The notes: generated from the sequence alone by a model not told the origin. 37,180 bases of DNA from Verrucomicrobiia bacterium (GCA_026125285.1 JAHCLO010000051.1:1-37180), one strand, 5' to 3'; positions 8,001 to 15,779 are shown, numbered from the stretch's first letter. Numbers and translations: made by a program.

Positions 8001-8112
8001 TTCGTGTGGTTTGCGCCTGTGCGGTGCTGCCGAGCAAGCTTAACAAGGGTATCAACGTCGCCCCAAACCGGCAAAGCCAGGGATTCCACTTTGGTTGGTT
8101 GTGCCGGGCCAT
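5038..8112 (-). CDS. Secreted beta-strand-repeat protein with PASTA, PKD and Ig-like domains
   Basis: 1024 residues. A signal peptide with cleavage after STAQA (about residue 33) sends it across the inner membrane. Residues 35-640 are a glycine-, asparagine- and threonine-rich beta-helix built of autotransporter-associated repeats (GNGTLLLNGAGSYTGGTTLS is a textbook unit). Two PASTA-like modules follow (VPDVVGLSQSVAESDIVAAN; VPEVVNLPEAAATNVIILAG), then a PKD domain (NYSWDFGDGQVSTSLNPANT) and a cadherin/Ig-like domain ending in VRVTDDGSPA. The last 70 residues (SLVWQVFPGRTYRHEF... LNRFFRVMDV) resemble a C-terminal module I associate with verrucomicrobial secreted proteins. No outer-membrane autotransporter barrel is present, so export to the surface must use another route. 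Probably a surface or extracellular adhesion or polymer-binding protein; the role is inferred. Confidence 0.85.
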   Translation of the reverse strand: MARHNQPKWNPWLCRFGATLIPLLSLLGSTAQAQTTRTWDGGGADNNWTTPGNWSADNVPDTTGEAALFTDDAVGQTKLTVNLSGNVTNGQVRFGANAPGYTITGSGILYLNPAPSFGGVGLIITNGAADQTISTAQVYFLTNQTWDIGGTTILTVPGTIEDAPSPDYALTKNGTGTLIFPGDVRYDGPTTLNGGLLVYSGSNTSMLSALIVNAGILRGTTSGNSLGNSSTRNTITLAGGALELANNTSQTFGHASRLTAVTGNATIRADRLSAGAGVTHTLGTLRLGTSTLSVAPGALVNSGTAGITFGTTTLTNNGAVLDVASGANLTLGALGGNFTLTNQGNGQLTLNTAANANRTSARVTHSGGTLRLGNASALGTSAVPLTLNGGTLHLALNGSVNAHNTTVGDNAIIVSDRSTAGSGVTNTFGPLGIGMQILSVTAGANATSGTAGVTFGATTLSGHATFEVVNGGSAGTRLTLGAIGESGGARSVTKTGNGTLLLNGAGSYTGGTTLSEGVITLGVANALGSGGFNFAGGTLNANNTTDNTIGALALTANSTLNLSPGGAAATLTFAGVSGTANGMLTITGWSGVPGGLGTDDKIIFSGGTPPDAGFLQHLQFDLGGNIYPAALGAGGELHPVAPAVLVPDVVGLSQSVAESDIVAANLAVGTISTASSATVAAGIVLGQYPAAGASVASGTAISLTVSTGPTVPEVVNLPEAAATNVIILAGLSVGNISNEPHAVIAAGHVISQHPSPGTSAAIGSSVDLVVSSGFALADFVGGPTNGMSPLTVVFTNLSLGTTNYSWDFGDGQVSTSLNPANTYSNAGSYTVILTASGEGGTNTVVRSNYVVLSNAPPVLSPMADHLVLEEALLTFTVSATDPDALQALHFGLDPGAPPSASINAVTGEFSWTPSLAYASTTNSITVRVTDDGSPAASETSTFSVTVVGKPRLLNIAELPAGSFSLVWQVFPGRTYRHEFKTQITDAEWTPFGDDITAAISSLTVTNDPGTNLNRFFRVMDVTAP

Positions 8113-8311
8113 GATCGCTTTTGGTAATTGTGTTTAGGCTATCATCTTCTTACATGGCGTGCCAAAACTATTCGTCGCGAAAGCTGCGAGCGGATGCCGT
8201 GTTTCGAAGCGTGCGCCTGATGATCCCGGAACCAGGGAAAGTCAAGTTCCGCCACCGTTTTCAGTCTTGCTTCGTTGTTCGTCGCAGATTATCTCCCGGC
8301 CAGCCGAACTC

Positions 8312-9598
8312 ATGAACCCCACCGCGATTGAGGACCACGCGAAACTCGTCTTGCTGCAATGGATGATCATCATTGCGGCGGCCTGGGTGTTTGGCCGGCT
8401 GGGCAAGAAACTGGGTCAACCGTTGGCTGTGGGCGAGATTCTTGCCGGGATTCTGCTCGGACCGTCGGCGCTGGGCGCGATCTGGCCGGCGGACTGGCCG
8501 GTGCTGTTCCCAACCGAAACCCAGCAATCGCTGCAATTGCTCGGCAAGCTGGGATTGATCCTTCTCCTGTTTCAAGTGGGGATGGAATTCGATTACGGCC
8601 ATTTGCGCAGCCGTTCGCGCACGGTGACGGCGGTTTCAGTGACGGGCATCTTGGTGCCCTTCCTCTGCGGTCTTGCCATCGGCCCGTGGTTGCATCGCAA
8701 CTTTGCCCCCGCATTGCCGCAGTTCGGCTTTCAACTTTTCCTTTGCATCGCCCTCTCGATTTCGGCGCTGCCGATCATGGGGCGGATTCTGCTCGAAATG
8801 AAACTGGAACGTACGGCCATCGGCGCCATGGGCGTGAGTGCGGCGGCCATTGACGATGTGACCGGATGGATTCTGCTGGCCCTGGCCACAGCGCTGGTGA
8901 GTTCCGGTTTCGACGGCTGGAAATTGCTCGGCCAGGTTGTGGGGGTGATCGCGTTCTTCCTGGTGCTGCAGAAGGTAGTGGGTCCGTGGTTGCGCCGGGT
9001 GTGGGTGCAAAGCCAGCAGAGGACTCAGCATGCGGGGATGTCTGCCTCGTATCTCACTCTGCTGTTGTTGGTGCTGTTCGGATGCTGTCTGATCAGCAAT
9101 CGTCTTGGGGTCTTCGCCATCTTTGGCGCGTTCTTGCTGGGTGTTTCGCTGCATCAGCAATTGGACCTGGTAAAAGCGTGGCGGGACCGTTTCTCCGAAT
9201 TCGTCATTGTGGCGATGGTGCCGATATTCTTCACTAACACGGGATTGAACACAGAGATTGGTTCTTTGCAGACCGGCTTCGCCTGGCTGGGTTGCGCCCT
9301 GGTGTTGGCGGCGGCAGTTGCCGGCAAACTGGGCGGCTGTTTTCTGGGGGCACGCCTGACGGGGCAGAGCAATCGTGAGGCGGGCTGCATCGCGGCGCTC
9401 ATGAACACCCGCGCCCTGATGGCGCTGGTGGCCATCAACATCGGCCTCGATTTGAAACTGCTGAACCGTGAATTGTTCACGATGCTCGTCATCATGGCCT
9501 TGTTGACGACGGCGATGACGGAGCCGTTGCTCCGCTGGTGGCTGCCCAAGGATTTGCGACCGAAGCACGATGCAGGGCGCGGGGGCGATGGGAAGTGA
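8312..9598 (+). CDS. CPA2-family cation:proton antiporter (Kef-type), no RCK domain
   Basis: 428 residues with about 12 hydrophobic helices. ATG 8312 begins MNPTAIEDHAKLVLLQWMII. The upstream in-frame extension to 8159 has no membrane or family character, so I rejected it. Family marks are GQPLAVGEILAGILLGPSAL in helix 2, IDDVTGWILLA mid-protein (the conserved Asp-Asp of the transport site), FGAFLLGVSLHQ, and MNTRALMALVAINIGLDLKL. It exchanges K+ or Na+ for protons across the inner membrane. It stops right after the last helix, so the cytoplasmic nucleotide-binding RCK domain of KefB/KefC is absent and regulation must differ. Confidence 0.9.
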   Translation: MNPTAIEDHAKLVLLQWMIIIAAAWVFGRLGKKLGQPLAVGEILAGILLGPSALGAIWPADWPVLFPTETQQSLQLLGKLGLILLLFQVGMEFDYGHLRSRSRTVTAVSVTGILVPFLCGLAIGPWLHRNFAPALPQFGFQLFLCIALSISALPIMGRILLEMKLERTAIGAMGVSAAAIDDVTGWILLALATALVSSGFDGWKLLGQVVGVIAFFLVLQKVVGPWLRRVWVQSQQRTQHAGMSASYLTLLLLVLFGCCLISNRLGVFAIFGAFLLGVSLHQQLDLVKAWRDRFSEFVIVAMVPIFFTNTGLNTEIGSLQTGFAWLGCALVLAAAVAGKLGGCFLGARLTGQSNREAGCIAALMNTRALMALVAINIGLDLKLLNRELFTMLVIMALLTTAMTEPLLRWWLPKDLRPKHDAGRGGDGK

Positions 9599-9739
9599 TA
9601 GTCCGCGAAACGCGGTAATCATCCGAGATCAGGATCGTGTGAGTTTGCATCCAGGCGGCGTGCAGACAACCAGCCTCCGGGCTTGGAGGCAGAACTCCCG
9701 ACCTTCACGTGGCAACCGCGGCCGTCGGCAGACTCTACT

Positions 9740-11422
9740 TCAAAGTTTCAGCCAGTTCGTCGCGTAGGGTGGCAGGGTCAACTCTCCAGGAGTGGCGCTG
9801 GCTGCATTGGGGATCTGCCTCAGGGAACAGTTGACGGCCGCCGCCGAAACATTGTGCAGACACAGATAGCGCTGGGCTTGATTCCTGGATTCCCGCAAGA
9901 CCGCGAACACTCGCGGATCCAGTTCCAACACCCGCTGCGGCGCGTTCGGATGAAACGCCGGTTGCGCGCGGCGAAGGCGCAATAACGCCTGGTATCCGCC
10001 AAACACCCGCGCTCGCAGCGAGGAGGGATCGTCTAATTCACGCTCCAAATCAGCGCATGGAAGTTTCTGCCGGTTGATGCGTCGCTTGATGCCGCGGGCT
10101 TCGGCGCCCGCACGATCACCGCGCGAACCGAACAGCGAATGAAAATAAATGCCCGGCACACCTTGCAGGGCAAGCATTATAGCTTGCGCAGTCAGGAATT
10201 TTTGCGCGGCAAGTTCCGCGGATTCTCCGGCCGCAGGATTCGACAGCGCATCAAGATAATTGATGTTCATCTCGTAGGGGCTTTCCGAGCCATCGGGATT
10301 GCGTTTGTAAGAGATGAATCCGCCATGCTGTTCGGTGCGGGCCACCAGCGCGTTGATCTGCGCGTCCGTCAGAATGCCGCGGGCCGGGTTCACGCCAATG
10401 CCATCGTGCGAGGCGAGGAAGTTGAACCACGTGGTTTGCTCGCCCGGCAGCACGAGAGATTGCGCCCAGCGGGTCAGTGCGGTGGCATCGCCGGTCTGGA
10501 GCGAATGGAGGGTAAGCGGCGGCAGGGAGAAGTTATAGACGAGTTGGGCCTCATTCGTGCCGTCGCCGAAATAGGAGATGTTGTCCCGATGCGGCACGTT
10601 GGTTTCGGTGATGAGCAGCACGTGCGGCGCAACCTCATCGAGCACGGCACGCATCAGTTGGATGATGAGATGCGTCTGCGGCCGGTGAATGCACGACGTG
10701 CCAGTCTCCTTCCAGAGGTAAGCAATGGCATCCAGGCGGATGAACTTGGCGCCGCGTTGTACGTAAAACAACAGGGCCTCAAGGGTCGCCAGCAGCACGT
10801 CCGGGTTCTTGAAATTCAAATCCACCTGATCGGCACTGAAGGTGGTCCAGACCTGCTTCGACCCGGAGGCCGCCGGGAATTCGGTAAGCAACGGCAGCGC
10901 GCGCGGCCGGACTACTGGGGAGAGGTCTGGGGTGCCCTCCACGGTCACGAAGAAGTCGCGCCGGCGTGGATCATCCGCGAGGAATTGCTGAAACCACTCG
11001 CTTTGCGCGGACATGTGATTGAAGACTGCATCGAACATCAGATCAAAGTGGGGGCGAAACCGGTCAATGTCCGCCCACGTTCCGAGCGCCGGGTCCACGG
11101 CGAAGAAATCTTTCACCGAGAAGCCGTCGTCCGACGACCACGGATAGAACGGCAGGAGGTGAATGGCGCTGACGCTGTCGCGCAGGTATCGGCTGGCAAA
11201 ATCCGCCAGCGTGTGCAGCGGCGTTTGATCCGGCTCGCGGACTTGGTCGGCGTAGGTAATCAATATCGCGTCCGCTTCGGAGAGCGCGCTGGTTGGGTGT
11301 AGCGCAGGCGTGCTGGAACGTGTGCGGTGTGAGGCGAGCAACGTCGCGAGTTGCGCCGCGGCGGACTTGCCCGCCGCCGGGCCGTAGAGCGAAGTGAGCT
11401 GGTGGAGAAGCAAATCGGTCAT
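9740..11422 (-). CDS. GH13 subfamily 18 glucosyl phosphorylase (sucrose phosphorylase-like)
   Basis: 560 residues. The (beta/alpha)8 amylase fold is clear: HLLPFYPWSSDDGFSVKDFF, FDAVFNHMSAQSEWF, the nucleophile Asp near residue 231 in FIRLDAIAYLWKE, the acid/base Glu near 273 in LLITETNVPHRDNISYFGDG, and the stabilising Asp near 340 in ASHDGIGVNPARG. The subfamily reversibly phosphorolyses sucrose, sucrose 6-phosphate or glucosylglycerate to glucose 1-phosphate. The sequence alone does not tell me which, so I give no gene symbol. The frame stays open upstream to 11581, but MTDLLLHQLTSLYG looks like the natural start. A 6-bp hairpin abuts that ATG. It is convergent with the antiporter gene and divergent from the YqjD-like operon. 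Confidence 0.85.
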   Translation of the reverse strand: MTDLLLHQLTSLYGPAAGKSAAAQLATLLASHRTRSSTPALHPTSALSEADAILITYADQVREPDQTPLHTLADFASRYLRDSVSAIHLLPFYPWSSDDGFSVKDFFAVDPALGTWADIDRFRPHFDLMFDAVFNHMSAQSEWFQQFLADDPRRRDFFVTVEGTPDLSPVVRPRALPLLTEFPAASGSKQVWTTFSADQVDLNFKNPDVLLATLEALLFYVQRGAKFIRLDAIAYLWKETGTSCIHRPQTHLIIQLMRAVLDEVAPHVLLITETNVPHRDNISYFGDGTNEAQLVYNFSLPPLTLHSLQTGDATALTRWAQSLVLPGEQTTWFNFLASHDGIGVNPARGILTDAQINALVARTEQHGGFISYKRNPDGSESPYEMNINYLDALSNPAAGESAELAAQKFLTAQAIMLALQGVPGIYFHSLFGSRGDRAGAEARGIKRRINRQKLPCADLERELDDPSSLRARVFGGYQALLRLRRAQPAFHPNAPQRVLELDPRVFAVLRESRNQAQRYLCLHNVSAAAVNCSLRQIPNAASATPGELTLPPYATNWLKL

Positions 11423-11438
11423 GGGTGAATCATCACCC
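11423..11438 (-). promoter_or_regulatory. Hairpin abutting the start codon of the GH13 phosphorylase
   Basis: On the minus strand GGGTGA-TGAT-TCACCC ends exactly at the ATG. It occupies the place where a ribosome-binding site should be, and no other Shine-Dalgarno sequence is visible. It could hinder initiation, or indicate a different start. Confidence 0.35.
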
Positions 11439-11500
11439 AAACCGGGCCCGGCCGCGAGAGTGTAAACCGGCAAAAAAGCCGTGCCCTGCAAGAAAGTTCC

Positions 11501-11509
11501 TGCTAGATT
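11501..11509 (+). promoter_or_regulatory. Putative extended -10 promoter of the YqjD-like operon
   Basis: TGCTAGATT is an extended -10 (TGN plus TAGATT) about 93 bases before the first ATG of the operon. No good -35 is seen at the right distance, as is common with extended -10 sites. The same nine bases lie before the CBM48 gene at 27378. Confidence 0.3.
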
Positions 11510-11601
11510 TGACGCAGTGAAGTAGAATAAAGCAAACGGAGGCAGCCCTGCGGGGTGGGCCTGACTGCAAACCAAGAACAATCCGAAAGAAAGAGAGTGC
11601 T

Positions 11602-11895
11602 ATGACCAACGAAGCGAACATGGAAAAGCTCATGACGGACCTGAAGGTGTTGACGCATGACGCCGAAGCCTTGATGCATGCGACGGCTGGACAAGCGGGC
11701 GAGAAGGTCGCCGAACTGCGCAAACGTTTGAGCGAAGCACTGGACTCCGCCAAGGACACCTGTCGTCGCCTGGAAGATCGCGCCATCGCGAGCGCCAAGG
11801 TCGCGGACAAGACGATTCGCGAGCATCCCTATGAATCCATCGGGGTGGCGTTTGGCGTGGGCCTGCTGATTGGCGTGCTGGTGGGACGCCGGTAA
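11602..11895 (+). CDS. DUF883 family protein (YqjD/ElaB-like, membrane-anchored ribosome-associated)
   Basis: 97 residues: a long charged amphipathic helix region (residues 5-75, rich in Glu, Lys, Ala), then HPYESIGVAFGVGLLIGVLVGRR, the family's C-terminal glycine-zipper membrane anchor with its terminal Arg pair. In E. coli, YqjD and ElaB tether ribosomes to the inner membrane in stationary phase. GAGAG lies about 6 bases before the ATG. It is first in a three-gene unit in the same order as yqjD-yqjE-yqjK. Confidence 0.85.
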   Translation: MTNEANMEKLMTDLKVLTHDAEALMHATAGQAGEKVAELRKRLSEALDSAKDTCRRLEDRAIASAKVADKTIREHPYESIGVAFGVGLLIGVLVGRR

Positions 11896-11902
11896 GCCTG
11901 TC

Positions 11903-12286
11903 ATGGACGACGCCTCACGTGAAGCGGGCGGGATGCTGGCCACGGGCCGGCGGATGCTCGGGACGCTTTACGATCTCGCACAAAACCGGATCGAGTTATT
12001 CCTGTTGGAACTGCGGGAAGAGCGTCTGCGGGTGTTCGACGCGCTCCTGTTGGTGGCCGTCGGGGTGGTGTGCGCGCTGATGACGCTGGGCTTGCTCACC
12101 TTCGCTCTGGTGGTGATTTTCTGGGAGCACAAGGTGCTGGTGTCGGTGTTGCTGCTGTTCGGGTACGCGGTTGGAGCGGGGGCCGCTTTTTGGGCATTGC
12201 GCCAGCGGTTGCAGCGTTGGCAGTCGTTTTCCGCCTCGTTGGAGCAATTCAAGAAGGACAGCGCATGTTTGCAAAAGCCGAATTAA
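11903..12286 (+). CDS. YqjE-like membrane protein (phage holin superfamily III, DUF1469)
   Basis: 127 residues from ATG 11903, seven bases after the DUF883 gene. An N-terminal amphipathic segment (LYDLAQNRIELFLLELREE) is followed by two transmembrane helices near residues 45-70 and 75-100 (LLLVAVGVVCALMTLGLLTF; VLVSVLLLFGYAVGAGAAFW) and a basic cytoplasmic tail. This is the usual Phage_holin_3_6 pattern. Despite the family name these are chromosomal envelope proteins, not phage holins. Its 3' end overlaps the next gene by 22 bases. Confidence 0.85.
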   Translation: MDDASREAGGMLATGRRMLGTLYDLAQNRIELFLLELREERLRVFDALLLVAVGVVCALMTLGLLTFALVVIFWEHKVLVSVLLLFGYAVGAGAAFWALRQRLQRWQSFSASLEQFKKDSACLQKPN

Positions 12287-12570
12287 CCCGACTCCAACAG
12301 CAGAAGGAGTTGCTCGTGTTACAGTGCGATGCCCGGCGACTATTGCTCGCCGCCGAATGGCGAAAACTCAAATCCCCGGAACGCTGGCTGACGGAGGCCG
12401 GCGACCTGGCCCTGCGACATCCGATGTGGACGGCGTTACTGACGGCAGCGAGTGGCGCGCTGGCCGTGCGAACCTTGCGCAAACCCGGCCTGATCCTGGG
12501 GGGCATCGGGCAACTGGGCAAAGTGGCTTCTTTGGCCCTGTCCGCGTGGCGCCTATTGGGTCGGAGGTAA
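12265..12570 (+). CDS. YqjK-like small membrane-associated protein
   Basis: 101 residues beginning MFAKAELTRLQQQKELLVLQ inside the end of the YqjE-like gene, in another frame, so translation is probably coupled. The N-terminal half is a charged helix. Residues 55-70 (HPMWTALLTAASGALAVRTL) and the leucine-rich end are hydrophobic, suggesting membrane association. The third position after YqjD- and YqjE-like genes matches the enterobacterial yqjDEK order. Sequence similarity itself is weak, so the name rests mainly on context. Confidence 0.7.
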   Translation: MFAKAELTRLQQQKELLVLQCDARRLLLAAEWRKLKSPERWLTEAGDLALRHPMWTALLTAASGALAVRTLRKPGLILGGIGQLGKVASLALSAWRLLGRR

Positions 12571-12581
12571 CCCACGTTGCT

Positions 12582-13895
12582 TCAGGGAACGACCCACGGC
12601 ATCGCCAGCGTCGCAAGACCGAGAAAAAAGAAGAATCCCGCCACGTCCGTTACCGTCGTGACAAAGATGCTGGAGGCGAGCGCTGGATCAATGCGGAGAG
12701 ATTTTAGTCCGAAAGGAATGACCACGCCCGCCAGGGCCGCCGACAGTTGGTTCAGCACCATGGCCGCCAGCGCCACCAATCCGAGCGCGATGCTGCCTTT
12801 CCACCAATAGCCCGCCAATCCGACCACAATTCCGATAGCCAGGCCATTGACCAGGCCGAGGATCAGTTCCTTGATCAGCGCTCGCCGTCCGTCACCTGGC
12901 GAGAGCTCCCCCAAGGCCATGTCGCGAATGATCACCGTGAGCGTCTGCATGCCGGCGTTGCCTCCCTGGCCGGCGATCACCGGCAGCAACACTGCCAGGG
13001 CCGTCCATTGCGCGATGGTACTCTCGAAAATTCCGACCACGGTGGCGGCGGCAAACGCGGTGAGCAAATTGACGTAGAGCCACGGGAGGCGGCGGCCGAC
13101 GGATTTGCGCCACGGCGTCAGCGCGCGTTCTTCGCCTGAGAGCCCCACCATCAACTGCATGTCCTCGGTGGCTTCCTGGCGGGCAATCTCCAGGGCGTCG
13201 CTGGCTTTGACCACACCCACCAGCCGCCCGCTGGCATCCAACACCGGCAAGCCGAGGTAATGATAATGTTCAAACTGCCGCGCCACCGCCTCCTGATCAT
13301 CCGTGGCGCGCAGAAACTTGACGTCGCGGTTCATGATCTCGCCCACGCGGCGTTCCGCGCGGCGAAACACCAGGTCGCGCAAGGACACGATCCCGACCAA
13401 TCGCCGTTCGGCGTCGGTTACATAGAGATAAGCCACGTCCTCGACACGCTCCTGTTCCGCCCGCGAGCGGAGCAAGTCACGGGTTTGCTCAATGGTCATG
13501 TCGTCCCGCACGGTGATGAACCGGTTATCCATGATGCCGCCCGCGGTATCCTCCGGGAAGCGCAGCAAGGATTTTATTTCACTCGCGCGTTCAGGCGGCA
13601 ACCCGCTCAAAACCTCGCGTCGGCGTGCCGGTGGGAGAAGTTGCAGTAGATCCACCGCATCGTCGGCTGGCAGTCGCCGGCAGATTTCCGCCAGTTGGGC
13701 CGCGGGAAAAACCGGGAGAAACTCCGGTAGCTTCTCCTTTTCCACTTCCGCGAGCACGGTCGCGGCGGTTGTAGTGGGCAACTGCTGTAGCAAGGCAACG
13801 GCTTCTTCCTGGGGCAAGCGCTGCAAATGATCGGCCAGATCGGCGGGATGCAGTTTGAGATATTCCTCCAGATGGACGGGCAGATTTTGGTTCAT
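12582..13895 (-). CDS. mgtE: Magnesium channel/transporter MgtE
   Basis: 437 residues with the full MgtE layout. Residues 1-125 form the helical N domain (HPADLADHLQRLPQEEAVAL). Two CBS domains span about 125-190 and 190-245 (FPEDTAGGIMDNRFITV; VVKASDALEIARQEATEDMQ), and five transmembrane helices run from 270 to the end. The family signatures PVIAGQGGNAGMQT (305-318) and TTVTDVAGF (413-421, with the pore-site Asp at 417) are present. The channel lets Mg2+ in, and the N and CBS domains close it when cytoplasmic Mg2+ is high. It converges on the YqjK-like gene with only 11 bases between stops. I saw no Mg riboswitch in the 267 bases upstream. Confidence 0.95.
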   Translation of the reverse strand: MNQNLPVHLEEYLKLHPADLADHLQRLPQEEAVALLQQLPTTTAATVLAEVEKEKLPEFLPVFPAAQLAEICRRLPADDAVDLLQLLPPARRREVLSGLPPERASEIKSLLRFPEDTAGGIMDNRFITVRDDMTIEQTRDLLRSRAEQERVEDVAYLYVTDAERRLVGIVSLRDLVFRRAERRVGEIMNRDVKFLRATDDQEAVARQFEHYHYLGLPVLDASGRLVGVVKASDALEIARQEATEDMQLMVGLSGEERALTPWRKSVGRRLPWLYVNLLTAFAAATVVGIFESTIAQWTALAVLLPVIAGQGGNAGMQTLTVIIRDMALGELSPGDGRRALIKELILGLVNGLAIGIVVGLAGYWWKGSIALGLVALAAMVLNQLSAALAGVVIPFGLKSLRIDPALASSIFVTTVTDVAGFFFFLGLATLAMPWVVP

Positions 13896-14005
13896 ACGAG
13901 GGTGGCGTGTGGGTTAAGACAATGGGTACAGTCGGTTCATCCTGCGACGTGAAGCTCGCCTGGCGCAGTGCGATTGATCCGGTTTCTGGTCATGGCTGCA
14001 TCTGA

Positions 14006-14022
14006 GGGTCATGACATGACCC
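14006..14022. promoter_or_regulatory. Palindrome in the mgtE / GNAT-nitrilase divergent spacer
   Basis: GGGTCAT-GAC-ATGACCC, a 7-bp perfect inverted repeat, lies between the two divergent genes. It has the size and symmetry of a repressor operator. Nothing identifies the regulator, and chance occurrence is possible. Confidence 0.3.
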
Positions 14023-14162
14023 GCTCAACGATAATGCACGCACGTTAACGGATCCTCGCGCGGCACACGACACAATCCGGAGCGAATGGGATCATTTTGC
14101 CCGCAGCCTCGACGTGCCGACGCGATTTGATCTTGCTCGCGACACTAGCGGCCCCTTAATCA

Positions 14163-15779
14163 ATGGCCATGCCGCCGCCAAAAAAAATATCGGTAAAGGT
14201 CCGCGAAGCTTCGCGGCAAGACATACCGGCCCTGGTCGAACTGAACCGCGCCTCGTATCCGACGATGGCGGAGGAGAACGTCGTCTGGGGCGAATCGCAC
14301 CTGCTCAGTCATCTGCGGATCTTTCCCCAAGGCCAGTTGGTCGCGGAAGCCAATGGCAAAGTCCTTGGCGCGGCCGCGTCCCTGATTGTGAATCTCGGAC
14401 CGGACCCATTGCGCCTTCACACCTGGTCCGGCATTACGGACAGTGGTTACTTCACCAATCACGATCCGCGCGGCGACACGCTCTACGGCGCGGACGTCTA
14501 TGTGCATCCGGAGGCGCGGAGCCAGGGCGTGGGCGCGGCGTTGTATGAAGCGCGACGACAACTGTGCAGGCGCTTGAATCTGCGACGCATTCTCGCCGGT
14601 GGTCGGCTGTGGAATTATCACGAGCATGCCAGCCAGTATTCACCGGAGGAATACGCCCAACGCGTGGTGGCCGGGGAGATTCGCGATCTGGTCCTGAGTT
14701 TCCAGTTGCGCGAGGGATTTGTGCTGCGCGGCGTGGTGCCGAATTACCTGCGCGACAAACGCAGTCACAACCACGCCAGCCTGATCGAATGGTTGAACCC
14801 GGAGTACAAACCGCCGACCGAGGAAGCGCGCAAGGTGCGCGTGGCCTGCGTGCAGTACCAGATGCGGCGCGTAGCTTCCTTTGCCGAGTTCGCCCGGCAG
14901 GTCACCTATTTCATTGATATCGCCTCCGACTACGATTCGGATTTCGTGCTGCTGCCGGAGTTGTTTTCCGTGCAACTGCTCTCCCACGTGGACGCCCTCT
15001 CGCCGCAGGAGGCCATGCGCAAACTGGCAGCCTTCACGCCGAAGTTTACGAAGCTGATGGTCGAGTTGGCGAAGCGATTCGGCCTGACCATCATTGCCGG
15101 CAGTCATCCGGTGCTGGAGGGCGGGCAGTTGCGGAATGTGTGTTTCGTCTGCCTGCCCGACGGCTCGATGGTGCATCAGCCCAAACTCCACGTCACCCCC
15201 AACGAACGTAAATGGTGGGGCATCAGCGGCGGACGCTCGCTGGCCGCCATCGAAACCCCGCGCGCCAAGATCGGCGTGCTCATTTGCTACGACGTCGAGT
15301 TTCCCGAAGCCGTGCGCTATCTCGCCGATCAAGGAGCGGAAATTCTCTTTGTGCCTTTCTGTACGGACAATCGCCAGGGCTATCTTCGCGTCCGTTACTG
15401 TGCGCAGGCGCGGGCGATTGAGAATCAAATCTATGTGGCCCTTGCCGGCAACGTGGGCAATCTGCCCGACGTTTCCAACATGGACGTGCAATATGGCCAG
15501 GCCGCCGTGCTCACCCCGTCGGATTTTGCCTTCGCGCGCGATGGCATCGCAGCCGAGGCGGATTCCAACGAAGAAACCGTGCTGGTCTGCGACCTTGACC
15601 TCGATGATCTGCACGAATCCCGTGGCGGTGGCACCGTGACGCCGCGTCTGGATCGCCGGACAGACTTGTTTGAGTTCGTGTACAAACTCGGCACCGCCCG
15701 ACCGCATGCCAAATCCCAAGAAGGCCCCTTGGGCGACCAGCCGGACATTTCCGAGGAAAGAAATCCGAAACGCGGCTAG
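14163..15779 (+). CDS. GNAT acetyltransferase fused to a nitrilase-family carbon-nitrogen hydrolase
   Basis: 538 residues. Residues 10-200 are a GNAT domain with the acetyl-CoA loop HPEARSQGVGAAL (115-127). Residues 224-480 are a nitrilase-superfamily amidohydrolase with its whole catalytic triad: Glu266 in LLPELFS, Lys341 in HQPKLHVTP and Cys375 in GVLICYDVEFPEAVR. This two-domain architecture is found in many bacteria, and its substrate is not established. The last 40 residues are polar and probably disordered. ATG 14163 and 14169 are both possible starts; no clear Shine-Dalgarno sequence is visible. Its stop shares the palindrome CTAG with the stop of the opposing rhamnosidase-like gene. 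Confidence 0.9.
   Translation: MAMPPPKKISVKVREASRQDIPALVELNRASYPTMAEENVVWGESHLLSHLRIFPQGQLVAEANGKVLGAAASLIVNLGPDPLRLHTWSGITDSGYFTNHDPRGDTLYGADVYVHPEARSQGVGAALYEARRQLCRRLNLRRILAGGRLWNYHEHASQYSPEEYAQRVVAGEIRDLVLSFQLREGFVLRGVVPNYLRDKRSHNHASLIEWLNPEYKPPTEEARKVRVACVQYQMRRVASFAEFARQVTYFIDIASDYDSDFVLLPELFSVQLLSHVDALSPQEAMRKLAAFTPKFTKLMVELAKRFGLTIIAGSHPVLEGGQLRNVCFVCLPDGSMVHQPKLHVTPNERKWWGISGGRSLAAIETPRAKIGVLICYDVEFPEAVRYLADQGAEILFVPFCTDNRQGYLRVRYCAQARAIENQIYVALAGNVGNLPDVSNMDVQYGQAAVLTPSDFAFARDGIAAEADSNEETVLVCDLDLDDLHESRGGGTVTPRLDRRTDLFEFVYKLGTARPHAKSQEGPLGDQPDISEERNPKRG

Noticed and set aside
5038..8112. Regular repeats considered as a CRISPR array
   Set aside because: The repetition is at protein level (beta-strand repeats) with variable DNA; there are no identical short repeats with uniform spacers and no cas genes.
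8159..8311. N-terminal extension of the antiporter
   Set aside because: The extra 51 residues are polar, proline-rich and unlike the family, which begins just before the first membrane helix.
8636..9622. 328-residue open frame on the minus strand
   Set aside because: Antisense of the antiporter; glutamine-, histidine- and arginine-rich, typical of a shadow frame.
9673..9690. Hairpin GCCTCC/GGAGGC between convergent genes as a terminator
   Set aside because: Only a 6-bp stem and no T tract on either strand.
10139..11302. 387-residue open frame on the plus strand
   Set aside because: Opposite the GH13 phosphorylase, whose three catalytic residues are all in place.
11903..12286. Phage holin, suggesting a prophage
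   Set aside because: The family name is misleading; gene order matches the chromosomal yqjD-yqjE-yqjK unit and no phage gene is nearby.
14640..15719. 359-residue open frame on the minus strand
   Set aside because: Antisense of the nitrilase domain; no recognisable motif.
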